The notes under the pieces were generated by a model, which did not search any database, was not told the DNA's origin, and was given only the letters and a program-made list of their open reading frames with translations. From NCBI GenBank assembly GCA_964442015.1, contig CAYTYA010000082.1, positions 1 to 7,352 of the forward strand: DNA of 7,352 bases. Reading direction: 5' to 3'. The position numbers and the translations under genes are program-made. Of the stretch, positions 1-7,090 are shown in pieces. Within the stretch, counting starts at the first letter, position 1. Each line of letters opens with the position of its first letter. Source of the stretch: GCA-002701945 sp964442015 (GTDB lineage Bacteria; Fidelibacterota; Marinisomatia; Marinisomatales; TCS55).

Positions 1-977
1 TCTACTCCAAAATACCATAGGATAGGACCAAATAATATTATCATCATCATGGTTGCTAATACAGCATTGAGGCCGCCTTCCAGCGTAAACAATCCCACGA
101 CCCGAGAACGTGTCATTCCTAAAGCCATGAGTGTGCCAATTTCTTTTCCTCGTCTAAATATAGACAGAACCTGTGCATTAAATATTCCCATTGCTGCCAG
201 TGCTAACAAAATCATATACATAATCTGCGCCCCTGGCTTGTCTGCTTCTATAATTGCCTCCATATCTTGCACTAGGTAATTCACATCTCGAGAAATCCAT
301 TGTTCGCTATTAATATTATCTGTGAGCCCTTTTGCGTAGGTTACATATGTTGCTTCTTCTTTCATTTCTAGCATTGACTGGGCAATATTAAGCGGAACCC
401 ATATGTGCCCCATATCTAATTTGAAGTTCTCTGTATCCATGATATATACTACTCTTCCTTCATCCGCATCATAGGTCTTATCTGCATCCATCCAGCGAAT
501 TGTAAAAGAATCACCTACCTTTAGCTTACTATCTTTTGCCATTCCCTTACCAATTAAGACGGGAATTGTCCCATCGTTAATCCCTTGCAATGCTTCTGTT
601 GGCATATTAACAATATTCTGGTCCGGTGGAATTCCTTTTAATATGGCTGGCATAATACGGCCCCCGGGATAAATTGACACCTGGCTTACTAATACAGGAA
701 ATGCCTTTTTCTTATCAATGAGCGCTTGTATATCATCAGGCAAATTAGAATGCGCATCTTCATAGGACATTGGATCTAGTGGATCATACTCTGGGTGCCA
801 GTAGGCTCCCCCTGCAATTTCAGTATCAATTGTTACATTCTTGGCGTGTTGCAACATGCCATCATACATCCCTAAAAAAAATAAAATAATAAAAAACGAA
901 AATGCCGTAACAAAAACATTCAATATGGTTCGCAATCTTGCGCCCAGCAAATTTTTTAGTGCAATGTTAAATAACAT
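1..977 (-). CDS. ABC transporter permease, FtsX/MacB/LolC-E type (3' end missing)
   Basis: This is the inner-membrane subunit of a MacB/Lol-type ABC transporter. The frame is open from ATG at 977 to the left edge, giving 325 residues of a family usually near 400. Residues 1-18 form a cytoplasmic amphipathic start (NIALKNLLGARLRT). TM1 covers about 19-37, a large periplasmic MacB-PCD-like domain about 40-248, TM2 about 251-273, and TM3 begins near 305. The typical family motif lies after TM2: GKEIGTLMALGMTRSRVVG (277-295) followed by F..LEGG. The segment LIGKGMAKDSKLKVGDSF (141-158) matches the usual periplasmic 'GxxLAxxLxVxxGD' pattern. The rest of TM3 and TM4 lie outside the window. The start is 18 bases after the ATPase stop, so the two are surely co-transcribed. 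Members of this family do not pump through the membrane; they couple ATP hydrolysis to periplasmic movements that extract lipoproteins (Lol) or drive efflux (MacB). Substrate unknown. The family call is firm; Lol versus MacB is not decided. Confidence 0.93.
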   Translation of the reverse strand, partial: MLFNIALKNLLGARLRTILNVFVTAFSFFIILFFLGMYDGMLQHAKNVTIDTEIAGGAYWHPEYDPLDPMSYEDAHSNLPDDIQALIDKKKAFPVLVSQVSIYPGGRIMPAILKGIPPDQNIVNMPTEALQGINDGTIPVLIGKGMAKDSKLKVGDSFTIRWMDADKTYDADEGRVVYIMDTENFKLDMGHIWVPLNIAQSMLEMKEEATYVTYAKGLTDNINSEQWISRDVNYLVQDMEAIIEADKPGAQIMYMILLALAAMGIFNAQVLSIFRRGKEIGTLMALGMTRSRVVGLFTLEGGLNAVLATMMMIILFGPILWYFGV

Positions 978-995
978 TAATTAAGTGCTTTCTGT

Positions 996-1688
996 TTATT
1001 TAATCGTTTCATCTTTTACAATTTTTCCATCTTCCAAGTATACCATTCTTTTCAAATAGCCCATAATTTTCTCATCATGTGTAGCAAACACAAAGGAAGA
1101 TGTTAGGTTTTTATTCAGCTCTACCAGAATATTCATAATATGATGGGAGTTTTCTGCATCTAAATTTGCAGTTGGTTCATCAGCAAGAATCAATGATGGT
1201 TGATGTACAATTGCTCTGGCAATCGCTGTTCGCTGGCACTCTCCACCGCTTAATGTTGTTGGCTTTGCATCCCGCCTGTGGCTTAAACCAACTGATTCTA
1301 TAGCTTCACTTACTAGCTTTTCACGCTCATTTGGATCCACATTATTTAAAATTAATGGTAATTCTACATTCTCAAAAACTGTGTAAACTGGAAGCAGGTT
1401 ATAACTTTGAAATATGAACCCCATATGCTTGCGCCTTAGACTGGCCCTTTCATTATGAGAGGTATTGTCCATGGAGTGCCCTAAAACATGAACCCTCCCT
1501 TTTGTTGGGGAGTCCAGCCCTCCAATAACATTCAATAATGTTGTTTTTCCAGAGCCCGATGGACCCACCAATCCTATAAACTCCCCTTCATTCAGTGTAA
1601 GGTTAACATCTTTTAATGCGGTGAAAAAACCACCCCCTACGGGGAACTGCTTTGATAGGTTTGCTATTGATACTACTGTGTTATCCAT
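996..1688 (-). CDS. ABC transporter ATP-binding protein, LolD/MacB class
   Basis: This cytoplasmic ATPase powers the permease encoded just downstream. From ATG at 1688 it has 230 residues, the normal length for LolD-like subunits, and every catalytic motif is present. Walker A is GPSGSGKT (42-49), the Q-loop is Q94 in FIFQSYNLLP, the signature is LSGGECQR (146-153), Walker B is LILADEP (166-172), the D-loop is ANLD (174-177) and the switch histidine is H204 in FATHD. FQSYNLLP and ADEPTANLD are typical of the LolD/MacB/FtsE group. The signature carries Glu and Cys (LSGGEC) where many ABC proteins have LSGGQQ; Glu there is a common variant. The frame continues upstream to an ATG at 1742, but that start adds 18 residues overlapping the end of the barrel gene with no similarity to ABC proteins. 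The start at 1688 leaves a 13-base gap and a purine-rich AAAAAGAAAG upstream, and MDNTVVSIANLSKQF is a normal family N-terminus. Confidence 0.96.
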   Translation of the reverse strand: MDNTVVSIANLSKQFPVGGGFFTALKDVNLTLNEGEFIGLVGPSGSGKTTLLNVIGGLDSPTKGRVHVLGHSMDNTSHNERASLRRKHMGFIFQSYNLLPVYTVFENVELPLILNNVDPNEREKLVSEAIESVGLSHRRDAKPTTLSGGECQRTAIARAIVHQPSLILADEPTANLDAENSHHIMNILVELNKNLTSSFVFATHDEKIMGYLKRMVYLEDGKIVKDETIK

Positions 1689-1701
1689 ATTTACTTTCTT
1701 T

Positions 1702-2856
1702 TTAATGATTGTATACAAGCATAAACTGAACACCTGTTCCAAAACCTGAGGTTGTCTTTGGAAGATATTCTTCGGCTACATCATAATCACTTCGTTTTGG
1801 GCTAGATGATAAAATCAAATTTACACTAAAACGATCATAGGTTATGCCGCATCTTAGAAAATTATATACATTATTATTATCCCAATCAACTTGTGTAATA
1901 AACATCAACTGAACTAGCATGTTTACTGGTAGACTTGCCATAAAAGCTGTATAGTTATGTGTCTTGGTGCTATCTGTAACAGTTGAAAATTCTCTTATGT
2001 TCATATTTTCTACCATAACCAAAACCCCAGGGCCAATTGGGATTGTATAATCGGCACCTACAGTAAATAGTGCAAATCTATTTGGTCGTATATTATTTTC
2101 ACTTTTTGATAATATACCTGCTGTTTCCATCCAAAAGCCTATATAACCATCATAACGGTAATCAAATGCAATGCGTTGATGGGCGCTGGATATATATACA
2201 GGAGACTGGCCGATGTTCTGAGGTAGTGTGCTTTGATCTCTATGATAAGTAAATCCTAATTCGCCAGCATTAATACTAAGCTCTGTTCGGCCGCCAAAAG
2301 ATAGTGTATCTTGATCGTTGTTGATTGACCACAGCCATAAACCAATAGAATTACTTGGAAATATTCGCAATCGAAAGGCCTCTACAGCGTCTGTTTGTCC
2401 TGTTGGATCCTTAATATCTATTGTATCAAACCAAGATAAAGATCGTAAAATCATTGCGGGACCAAATGAAATTTTTTGTAGACCTAAGCGTGCTTCAATT
2501 CGATCGCTTGAATAACGAAACCATAGCCGGTATGGCGCATCGAGTTTTCCAATATTATAATCTCCTGCATATACTTTACCAAGCTTGTAAGCCCATTCCA
2601 AGTCTATGAGGCTATTATTAGCTAAATTTTTCTTATAGGAAATTGTAGGTATGTACCCCCAGTTTTCTTCATAATTGGATCTACCCGCTGGAGGATCATC
2701 ACCACGCAGCAAGCTCCCCCACATTTGACCTTTCAACGAATAGCTTTGTGCTAAAATGTTTGTATTTAATATAAACAGGACAAAAAGAAATACTCTTACA
2801 GGATAAAAAAGCCCGGGTGATCTTATTGTTTTATAAAATAGAAACCTGTTCTTCAT
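1702..2856 (-). CDS. porin-like outer-membrane beta-barrel protein
   Basis: Predicted 384-residue outer-membrane barrel of unknown substrate. The N-terminus has a basic region (to R21), a hydrophobic core VFLFVLFIL (22-30) and a likely signal peptidase I site after A36 (NILA|QSYS). The mature chain is rich in alternating hydrophobic/polar strands with aromatic edges, such as LIDLEWAYKLG, YRLWFRYSS, EARLGLQKISFG, SIGLWLWSI and QRIAFDYRY, with loops rich in D, N, S and G. The stretch from R123 to R162 (RLGLQKISFGPAM..., then SWFDTIDIKDPTGQTDAVEAFR) resembles the 'RxGxQxhxhG...P.D.F..xD...G.d.lR' pattern seen in several Gram-negative porin-like families, so a 12-18-strand barrel is likely. The C-terminus (FMLVYNH) lacks a terminal Phe/Trp but has aromatic Y382. 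It is the first gene of the leftward group, 13 bases before the ATPase, so it may be the outer-membrane partner of that transporter. I do not recognise a named family. Confidence 0.82.
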   Translation of the reverse strand: MKNRFLFYKTIRSPGLFYPVRVFLFVLFILNTNILAQSYSLKGQMWGSLLRGDDPPAGRSNYEENWGYIPTISYKKNLANNSLIDLEWAYKLGKVYAGDYNIGKLDAPYRLWFRYSSDRIEARLGLQKISFGPAMILRSLSWFDTIDIKDPTGQTDAVEAFRLRIFPSNSIGLWLWSINNDQDTLSFGGRTELSINAGELGFTYHRDQSTLPQNIGQSPVYISSAHQRIAFDYRYDGYIGFWMETAGILSKSENNIRPNRFALFTVGADYTIPIGPGVLVMVENMNIREFSTVTDSTKTHNYTAFMASLPVNMLVQLMFITQVDWDNNNVYNFLRCGITYDRFSVNLILSSSPKRSDYDVAEEYLPKTTSGFGTGVQFMLVYNH

Positions 2857-2908
2857 AAGAATTTCTTAGTTAATATACGGAAAAAACATCATAAATTATT
2901 CTTGATTA
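2857..2908. promoter_or_regulatory. divergent intergenic region, probable promoters for both flanking genes
   Basis: These 52 A/T-rich bases are the only space between two divergent starts, so they should contain the leftward promoter of the barrel-ABC group and the rightward promoter of the small lipoprotein gene, unless these lie inside the coding regions. On the minus strand TATATT occurs about 15 bases before the ATG at 2856. On the plus strand TAAATT occurs about 11 bases before the ATG at 2909. Neither has a convincing -35 partner, and I see no clear Bacteroidota-type TAnnTTTG element. A short perfect dyad, AAGAA-T-TTCTT (2857-2867), abuts the leftward start; in A/T-rich DNA this may be chance. 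Neither start has a clear Shine-Dalgarno. The call rests on gene geometry more than on motif quality. Confidence 0.4.
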
Positions 2909-3325
2909 ATGCTAATAAAGGTTCGATATATAATATTTTTATTTGGTTTGCTAATATTCTTTAGCTGTGAAGATGAAGTTTCTTCATCATCAAGGAACTA
3001 TGTCCCTATTGAAGCGCAATTATGGGGGTTAGAATTCCAAGGGTATGATGGGTATATAGTGGCTGATTGGGAAATCACAAATACTTCCGATTTAAATATA
3101 TCAGGATGGGAAGTACATACCGTAATTACGATGATAAATGATCAAATAGAAAAGGGGCTGTTTTTTCGACATGATATAGATATTTCTCCTGGAGACAGTG
3201 TGCGCGTTGATGGAAATATTTTTTTTCACCGAGACGCAGTTAGTATTTATCCCGTAACGCTTACATCGGATGATGGCGCCATGAAGCATTGGGAAATAAC
3301 CTCTATAAGAGGATTAATAGAGTAG
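2909..3325 (+). CDS. small lipoprotein with a single beta-sandwich-like domain
   Basis: A 138-residue probable lipoprotein, the only plus-strand gene here. The signal peptide runs MLIKVRYIIFLFGLLIFFSC, with a lipobox FFSC and lipidated C20. The next residues are acidic and then serine-rich (EDEVSSSS), a flexible tether. Asp/Glu right after the cysteine resembles lipoprotein export signals described in Bacteroidota, so surface display is possible. Residues about 35-135 form one compact, strand-rich domain. The pattern VADWEITNTSDLNISGWEV, a central basic/acidic turn, then DISPGDSVRVDGNIFF recalls small Ig-like domains of the FxLYD/DUF3426 kind ('xGxhxNxSxxxhxxhxV...hxPGxsxxF'), though I cannot confirm it. 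An in-frame TGA (2903) shortly precedes the ATG, and no other start keeps the signal peptide. It diverges from the barrel-ABC group and its TAG lies one base from the stop of the convergent beta-helix gene. Function unknown. Confidence 0.82.
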   Translation: MLIKVRYIIFLFGLLIFFSCEDEVSSSSRNYVPIEAQLWGLEFQGYDGYIVADWEITNTSDLNISGWEVHTVITMINDQIEKGLFFRHDIDISPGDSVRVDGNIFFHRDAVSIYPVTLTSDDGAMKHWEITSIRGLIE

Positions 3326-3326
3326 A

Positions 3327-4826
3327 TTAATCCCAGGAGTCTCCGTACGGACCTCCATAAGCACCCATATCGTTCCTAGAGCCGTTACTATCTTTAAATT
3401 GATTTCCGGGGTGTCCTGCGTTTATTGCTGGTGAGCTAGCCTCCAGCTTAAAGTTAGAGTTTTCAGGGTCAATAAATAACGGGTTACCCACTAAATTTCC
3501 TATTGGTGCGCTATTAGTTACCTCACGTATTAAGGAATAGGTACTATTCATAGCGTAAAACTTGTTATTTACGCGATCAACAAGTTCTCCTCTTGAAATA
3601 ATGCAGTTGATTATATCGATTTCTCCAGCAGCAGATACCGAATATTCCTTGCTAAACAAATTATGGGAGCCATTCCTATATAATGTACAATTTTCCAAAT
3701 TAAGTGAGTTTCCAGCTCCAACAGATACTCCTCCTCCTCCTAATTTTCCATAATTATAGTTCATAATACAGTTTGTGATAGTTGCTAATCCATCAACAAA
3801 TATTCCTCCGCCGGCGTTTTCAGTTCTGTTTCTTGTTAATCGACAGTTTTGTATCGTGACCCCGAAAGAATGGTCAGAAACAAAAATTCCTCCACCTGGA
3901 TATTCTTGTTCTCCTGAAGGCGCAACATCATTAATGTTTTTGAAAAGAATGCAATTTCTAATTACACCAAACTTATCTAATGCAACTGCACCACCACCTC
4001 TCCTTGCTCGGTTATATAGAATTTTGCAATTCTCTACCAGAGCAGTGTCTGTAATAAACACTCCTCCTCCATGTCCTGATGGGTAGATTTGCATATTTGC
4101 ATCAGGGTCTTCTAGCGCTATGTTGCTTTTAATAAAACAATTTGATATCGCTACACTGCCACCAGCCCATACACCTCCCCCAGCAAGCCCTTTTCCATTT
4201 TGAATTCCTAGGTTTTGTAATCTTCCTCTATTTATTCTAACAACAGATTCTCTAATATTAATACCGCTTAGGATTGTAATAATTGGTCCGTGTGTCGATG
4301 TTATAACCACATTTTTATTTATCAAATTATGATTGCCTACATGTACGCCTGGGCGAAATACAATACTATCTCCATTATCAATAAACTTGGTGTAGTAGCT
4401 AGTTTCTAAATCGTTATAATGATCAGGTATATATAAGCAGGAGACGTTTGGAACAGAAAATTCTTCGGAAAGTTCATATCGATATTGATCGCGCTGATCT
4501 ATTACTCTAACTCTATATTGAAACGTCCCATCATCATCAAGTGTGTCTATATATGAGGTTTCTAATGAATCTAAAATACGCGCTAAATCAGTCCATATAT
4601 AATCATCTCCTTTAATTTTGGCTTTTTCAATACGAAACTCTTTAAAGTTTTCAACTGTTATATTAGACCAGGAAACCTCTACTGCTGTTTTATGAAAAAT
4701 GGGACTTTGGTCATAATTATGGGAAACAACAAACAAATTTTCTTCATTGGATGGTTTTGTTGAAAAGGGCGTTTCACAAGATAAAAAAATAATTGATACC
4801 ATTAATGATAGAATAAATCGACTCAT
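3327..4826 (-). CDS. lipoprotein with FN3-like domain and right-handed beta-helix (choice-of-anchor Q type)
   Basis: A 499-residue predicted surface or periplasmic lipoprotein. The signal peptide ends in IIFLSC with lipidated C17, then ETPFSTKPS. Residues about 45-126 fit a fibronectin type III fold: VEVSW, FKEFRIEKA, W78, TSYIDT and FQYRVRVIDQ. Residues about 150-410 form a parallel beta-helix of the Pbh1/pectate-lyase-like class with six GGG rungs (216, 253, 277, 311, 339, 363), each followed by strands ending in N-C. The C-terminus NPLFIDPENSNFKLEASSP, then AINAGH, and last the MGAYGGP segment, is the recognisable 'choice-of-anchor Q' ending. No catalytic set of a polysaccharide lyase is evident, so binding or adhesion is as likely as enzymatic cleavage. 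There is no extra C-terminal sorting domain, which suits lipid anchoring. Its ATG overlaps the receptor stop codon in TAATG, with AAGGG about 10 bases upstream, so translation is probably coupled and a functional partnership with the receptor is plausible. Confidence 0.88.
   Translation of the reverse strand: MSRFILSLMVSIIFLSCETPFSTKPSNEENLFVVSHNYDQSPIFHKTAVEVSWSNITVENFKEFRIEKAKIKGDDYIWTDLARILDSLETSYIDTLDDDGTFQYRVRVIDQRDQYRYELSEEFSVPNVSCLYIPDHYNDLETSYYTKFIDNGDSIVFRPGVHVGNHNLINKNVVITSTHGPIITILSGINIRESVVRINRGRLQNLGIQNGKGLAGGGVWAGGSVAISNCFIKSNIALEDPDANMQIYPSGHGGGVFITDTALVENCKILYNRARRGGGAVALDKFGVIRNCILFKNINDVAPSGEQEYPGGGIFVSDHSFGVTIQNCRLTRNRTENAGGGIFVDGLATITNCIMNYNYGKLGGGGVSVGAGNSLNLENCTLYRNGSHNLFSKEYSVSAAGEIDIINCIISRGELVDRVNNKFYAMNSTYSLIREVTNSAPIGNLVGNPLFIDPENSNFKLEASSPAINAGHPGNQFKDSNGSRNDMGAYGGPYGDSWD
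3603..4181 (-). repeat. coding repeat: beta-helix rungs with GGG and Asn-Cys motifs
   Basis: Residues 216-408 of the beta-helix lipoprotein contain six GGG(V/I/A) starts, at residues 216, 253, 277, 311, 339 and 363. There are seven Asn-Cys pairs, with Cys at 230, 267, 292, 328, 353, 380 and 408. Cys-to-Cys spacing is 37, 25, 36, 25, 27 and 28 residues. The core rung is about 25 residues, and two rungs carry an 11-12-residue loop insertion (around NIALEDPDANMQIYPSGH and NINDVAPSGEQEYP). On the plus strand the GGG codons appear as recurring 'cctcctcc/cctccacc' blocks. The repeats diverge at the DNA level, so this is a protein repeat and not a recent tandem duplication. Confidence 0.85.
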
Positions 4827-7036
4827 TAGAGCTCAACCCTTAGATTAATAATTTCTCTGTATTTCTCAAAATAATTGAACCCTTTGCGTAGACTTTCTTC
4901 TAAGGTCCAATCCAATTCATCTTTCGAAAGTAAATTTCTCCATGTATATGATAAGGACCAATCCAGACCAAGAAGCTGTTTTCGCATTGTTATATTTAGG
5001 TTTGCATTTTCTCGAGGTTTTCTTATGCCTTCACCTATCCCTGGAATAATATAATATTGTTCCCCTTCATCAACATGATCTAGGCTCACTACCAACCAGT
5101 CTAAATTTATCTCACTTGTTAATACAATGCGATATTCTGGTTTATTGGGGAATGCTATGGGTGAGCTAATATCTAAAAAGGTTGCGCTACTAGAAAACAG
5201 GAATTTATCGTTCAGCATGCGCACTCCTGCCGTTGCCTCCAGTCCTCTAATTTCTGCTATCGGATCATTAAATGGAATAGATGGTGCACCTTCAAAAGCT
5301 CTATAGGCTATCTTGCTTGTATAACCATTCATAAATATATCTAAACCAAATGATACTTCATCAATCGGCAGCTCTGTTTCAGGGTTTGATACGCGTAATT
5401 GCATATTTAACTCTGTAGTATTCAAAAATTCTCTTGTTAATAGACTGTCAATTAAACTATCTGATTCTGTATTTGTAAACCGAAATAAATCAGCGAGCGT
5501 GGGTAGTCGTTGATTGTTTCCTTGGTTTGCAAATATAGAATACCACGATTTTTGACCTCGTCCTTCAATATGTATACCTAGGCGCTTACTTGAAACATGT
5601 GCTAATTCACGTGACTCCGGAACATCATAGACAATGTTTTGATTCTCCATTGCTAAAATTGGAAACTCATAATGTTCGTTTTGCAATGTTTCTACTTGAT
5701 CCATTCGGTAAGAAAACTCCCAATTAATAAAGTCAATTTTTGAATGATCTGCATCTGCAGACCAACGTGTAACAAAGGCGAAAGCATCCGTATTGCGTTT
5801 CATATCTGCAATATGATAGACTGTGGGGTCCCCATTAATATTAAAATAAGATTTATCCCCACTAAAGGTTTGATACTCTGCTTCATATTGAACGGTGCCT
5901 TCGAAATCGCGCCAGTTCATTAATTTAGAGATATGAACATTTTGAGAGTGGTCGCTTAAATATTCATTTAAACTTGAAAAGAAGTTTTGATTTAAGCTCC
6001 AATCTTTTAGCCCCGCCAATAGTTTCCACCCACTTGTTCCAAAAATACTTCCTCGATAGTTCATGCTCAAAATGGATAAACTATCTCCGCTGTCAACGCT
6101 CCCTGATGGAAATTGTAGATTTTTATTTAACTGAAATCCGCGCAAATCTAATCTTCCAGAAGAAAAGTCTATTCCGCCAAATGCATTTGCAAATAAAGAT
6201 GTTGTTATCGTTCTTCCTCCAAAGGCCCTTGCTTTGGCCGTGTATCTCCCCCCTAATCCCGCAAGTCCAAATACTGTGGTCGCGCCAACAGAAAGATCCA
6301 TATCATCATCATAGGTTTTGCCTAAGCCGGTATTAACATACGCTGAATTTTTTTCTGCGGTTTTACTTTCCATATTCACTACACCACCAATCGCTCCGCT
6401 GCCAAACAATGAAGAGTTTCCTCCTTTAATTACTTGGATTTGTTCTAATGAATTAAGATCAATCGTTGAAAGGTCTGCTACGCCTGTATTTGCATCATTC
6501 AAGCGAACTCCATCCAAAAAAACTGCAACATCTGTCGCGTTGCTCCCTCTGATGCTAATGGTTTGTTTCCCACTAGTAGAATAATCCATTTTTACGCTAC
6601 TAACTCGCCGCAGTGCGCTTCCGATATCTCTCGCTCCTTGAATTTCTATTTCTGCAATATCTAGCATATCTACTGATGATGCTACATCCATCTCCGTTTT
6701 CGACTTTACACCAACTACTTCAATTTCTTTTCCCTTAATAATAGCAGGTGTCAATAATATTATTCCATTGAAACTTGAATCAATAATTACTTCTCTTATA
6801 TTAAACCCAATATGAGAAAGTCGAATGGTGGGGTTTTTATTATCAATAGATACCATCTCAAATGAACCGTTAATATCGGTAACTGTACCCCTTTCACTAT
6901 CTACAAGTAATATGTTTACTCCGATTATTGGTTCTTGTGTTTTTTCATTTTGAACTACACCCTGTATTTTATTCTGGGCATGTATAAGCTGAAGAGAAAA
7001 TAAAGCTATGATCAAAATGTTTTTTCGTGAGATCAT
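4826..7036 (-). CDS. TonB-dependent outer-membrane receptor with carboxypeptidase-regulatory-like N-terminal domain
   Basis: A 736-residue TonB-dependent receptor. The signal peptide is residues 1-20 (LQLIHA|QN). Residues about 23-98 form the CarboxypepD_reg-like beta-sandwich typical of Bacteroidota receptors: IQGVVQNEKTQEPIIGVNIL, then GTVTDINGSFEM and IRLSHIGF. The plug follows at about 112-225, with SIRGSNATDVAVFLDGVRLND (161-181), IDLNSLEQIQVIKGGNSSLFG and GAIGGVVNM. The rest is a 22-strand-type barrel ending in REIINLRVEL; the last residue is Leu and not the usual Phe/Trp. Length and plug match siderophore, cobalamin or metal receptors more than SusC (about 1000 residues), and there is no SusD gene beside it. 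Energy would come from TonB-ExbB-ExbD encoded elsewhere. Substrate cannot be read. The gene follows the partial barrel gene by 54 bases and overlaps the beta-helix lipoprotein by one base. No strong Shine-Dalgarno precedes the ATG (ACTTATAAAT), but the signal peptide fixes the start. Confidence 0.95.
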   Translation of the reverse strand: MISRKNILIIALFSLQLIHAQNKIQGVVQNEKTQEPIIGVNILLVDSERGTVTDINGSFEMVSIDNKNPTIRLSHIGFNIREVIIDSSFNGIILLTPAIIKGKEIEVVGVKSKTEMDVASSVDMLDIAEIEIQGARDIGSALRRVSSVKMDYSTSGKQTISIRGSNATDVAVFLDGVRLNDANTGVADLSTIDLNSLEQIQVIKGGNSSLFGSGAIGGVVNMESKTAEKNSAYVNTGLGKTYDDDMDLSVGATTVFGLAGLGGRYTAKARAFGGRTITTSLFANAFGGIDFSSGRLDLRGFQLNKNLQFPSGSVDSGDSLSILSMNYRGSIFGTSGWKLLAGLKDWSLNQNFFSSLNEYLSDHSQNVHISKLMNWRDFEGTVQYEAEYQTFSGDKSYFNINGDPTVYHIADMKRNTDAFAFVTRWSADADHSKIDFINWEFSYRMDQVETLQNEHYEFPILAMENQNIVYDVPESRELAHVSSKRLGIHIEGRGQKSWYSIFANQGNNQRLPTLADLFRFTNTESDSLIDSLLTREFLNTTELNMQLRVSNPETELPIDEVSFGLDIFMNGYTSKIAYRAFEGAPSIPFNDPIAEIRGLEATAGVRMLNDKFLFSSSATFLDISSPIAFPNKPEYRIVLTSEINLDWLVVSLDHVDEGEQYYIIPGIGEGIRKPRENANLNITMRKQLLGLDWSLSYTWRNLLSKDELDWTLEESLRKGFNYFEKYREIINLRVEL

Positions 7037-7090
7037 ATTTATAAGTTATTGTTTGTTATTATGTAATACGAATGATTTGTTAGCTGAATA
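7037..7090. other. short intergenic spacer between partial barrel gene and TonB-dependent receptor
   Basis: The spacer is 54 A/T-rich bases between the upstream stop (TAG) and the receptor ATG. I see no hairpin with a U-tract that would end transcription, and no convincing promoter or Shine-Dalgarno. Read-through from the upstream gene is therefore the simplest interpretation, with a weak internal promoter not excluded. Confidence 0.4.

Noticed and set aside
49..279. Plus-strand ORF of 76 residues at the left edge
   Set aside because: It lies antisense to the permease, where the opposite strand encodes the strongly conserved FtsX-type motif GKEIGTLMALGMTR.
874..881. Run of eight A (T8 on the coding strand) in the permease as a phase-variation or slippage site
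   Set aside because: It encodes Phe/Leu in the first transmembrane segment, the frame is intact, and such runs are expected in A/T-rich DNA coding for hydrophobic segments.
1689..1742. Upstream in-frame ATG at 1742 as the ATPase start
   Set aside because: The extra 18 residues are an out-of-frame reading of the barrel gene's 3' end and do not resemble an ABC protein N-terminus. The ATG at 1688 gives normal family length and a clean 13-base gap.
3300..3312. CCTCT-ATA-AGAGG hairpin near the end of the small lipoprotein gene as a terminator
   Set aside because: The stem is only 5 base pairs with a 3-base loop, lies inside the coding sequence and is not followed by a T-run.
3775..4086. Plus-strand ORF of 103 residues with repeated proline triplets
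   Set aside because: It is antisense to the beta-helix gene. The Pro runs are simply the complement of its GGG codons, and it has no signal, domain or plausible start context.
5974..6584. Two plus-strand ORFs (120 and 88 residues) opposite the receptor
   Set aside because: Both are shadows of the 736-residue receptor, whose signal peptide, plug and barrel are clearly coding. The shadows show no recognisable domain.
4826..7036. Receptor as a SusC-type glycan importer
   Set aside because: At 736 residues it is much shorter than SusC proteins, and the adjacent lipoprotein is a beta-helix, not SusD-like. Only the N-terminal carboxypeptidase-regulatory-like domain is shared.
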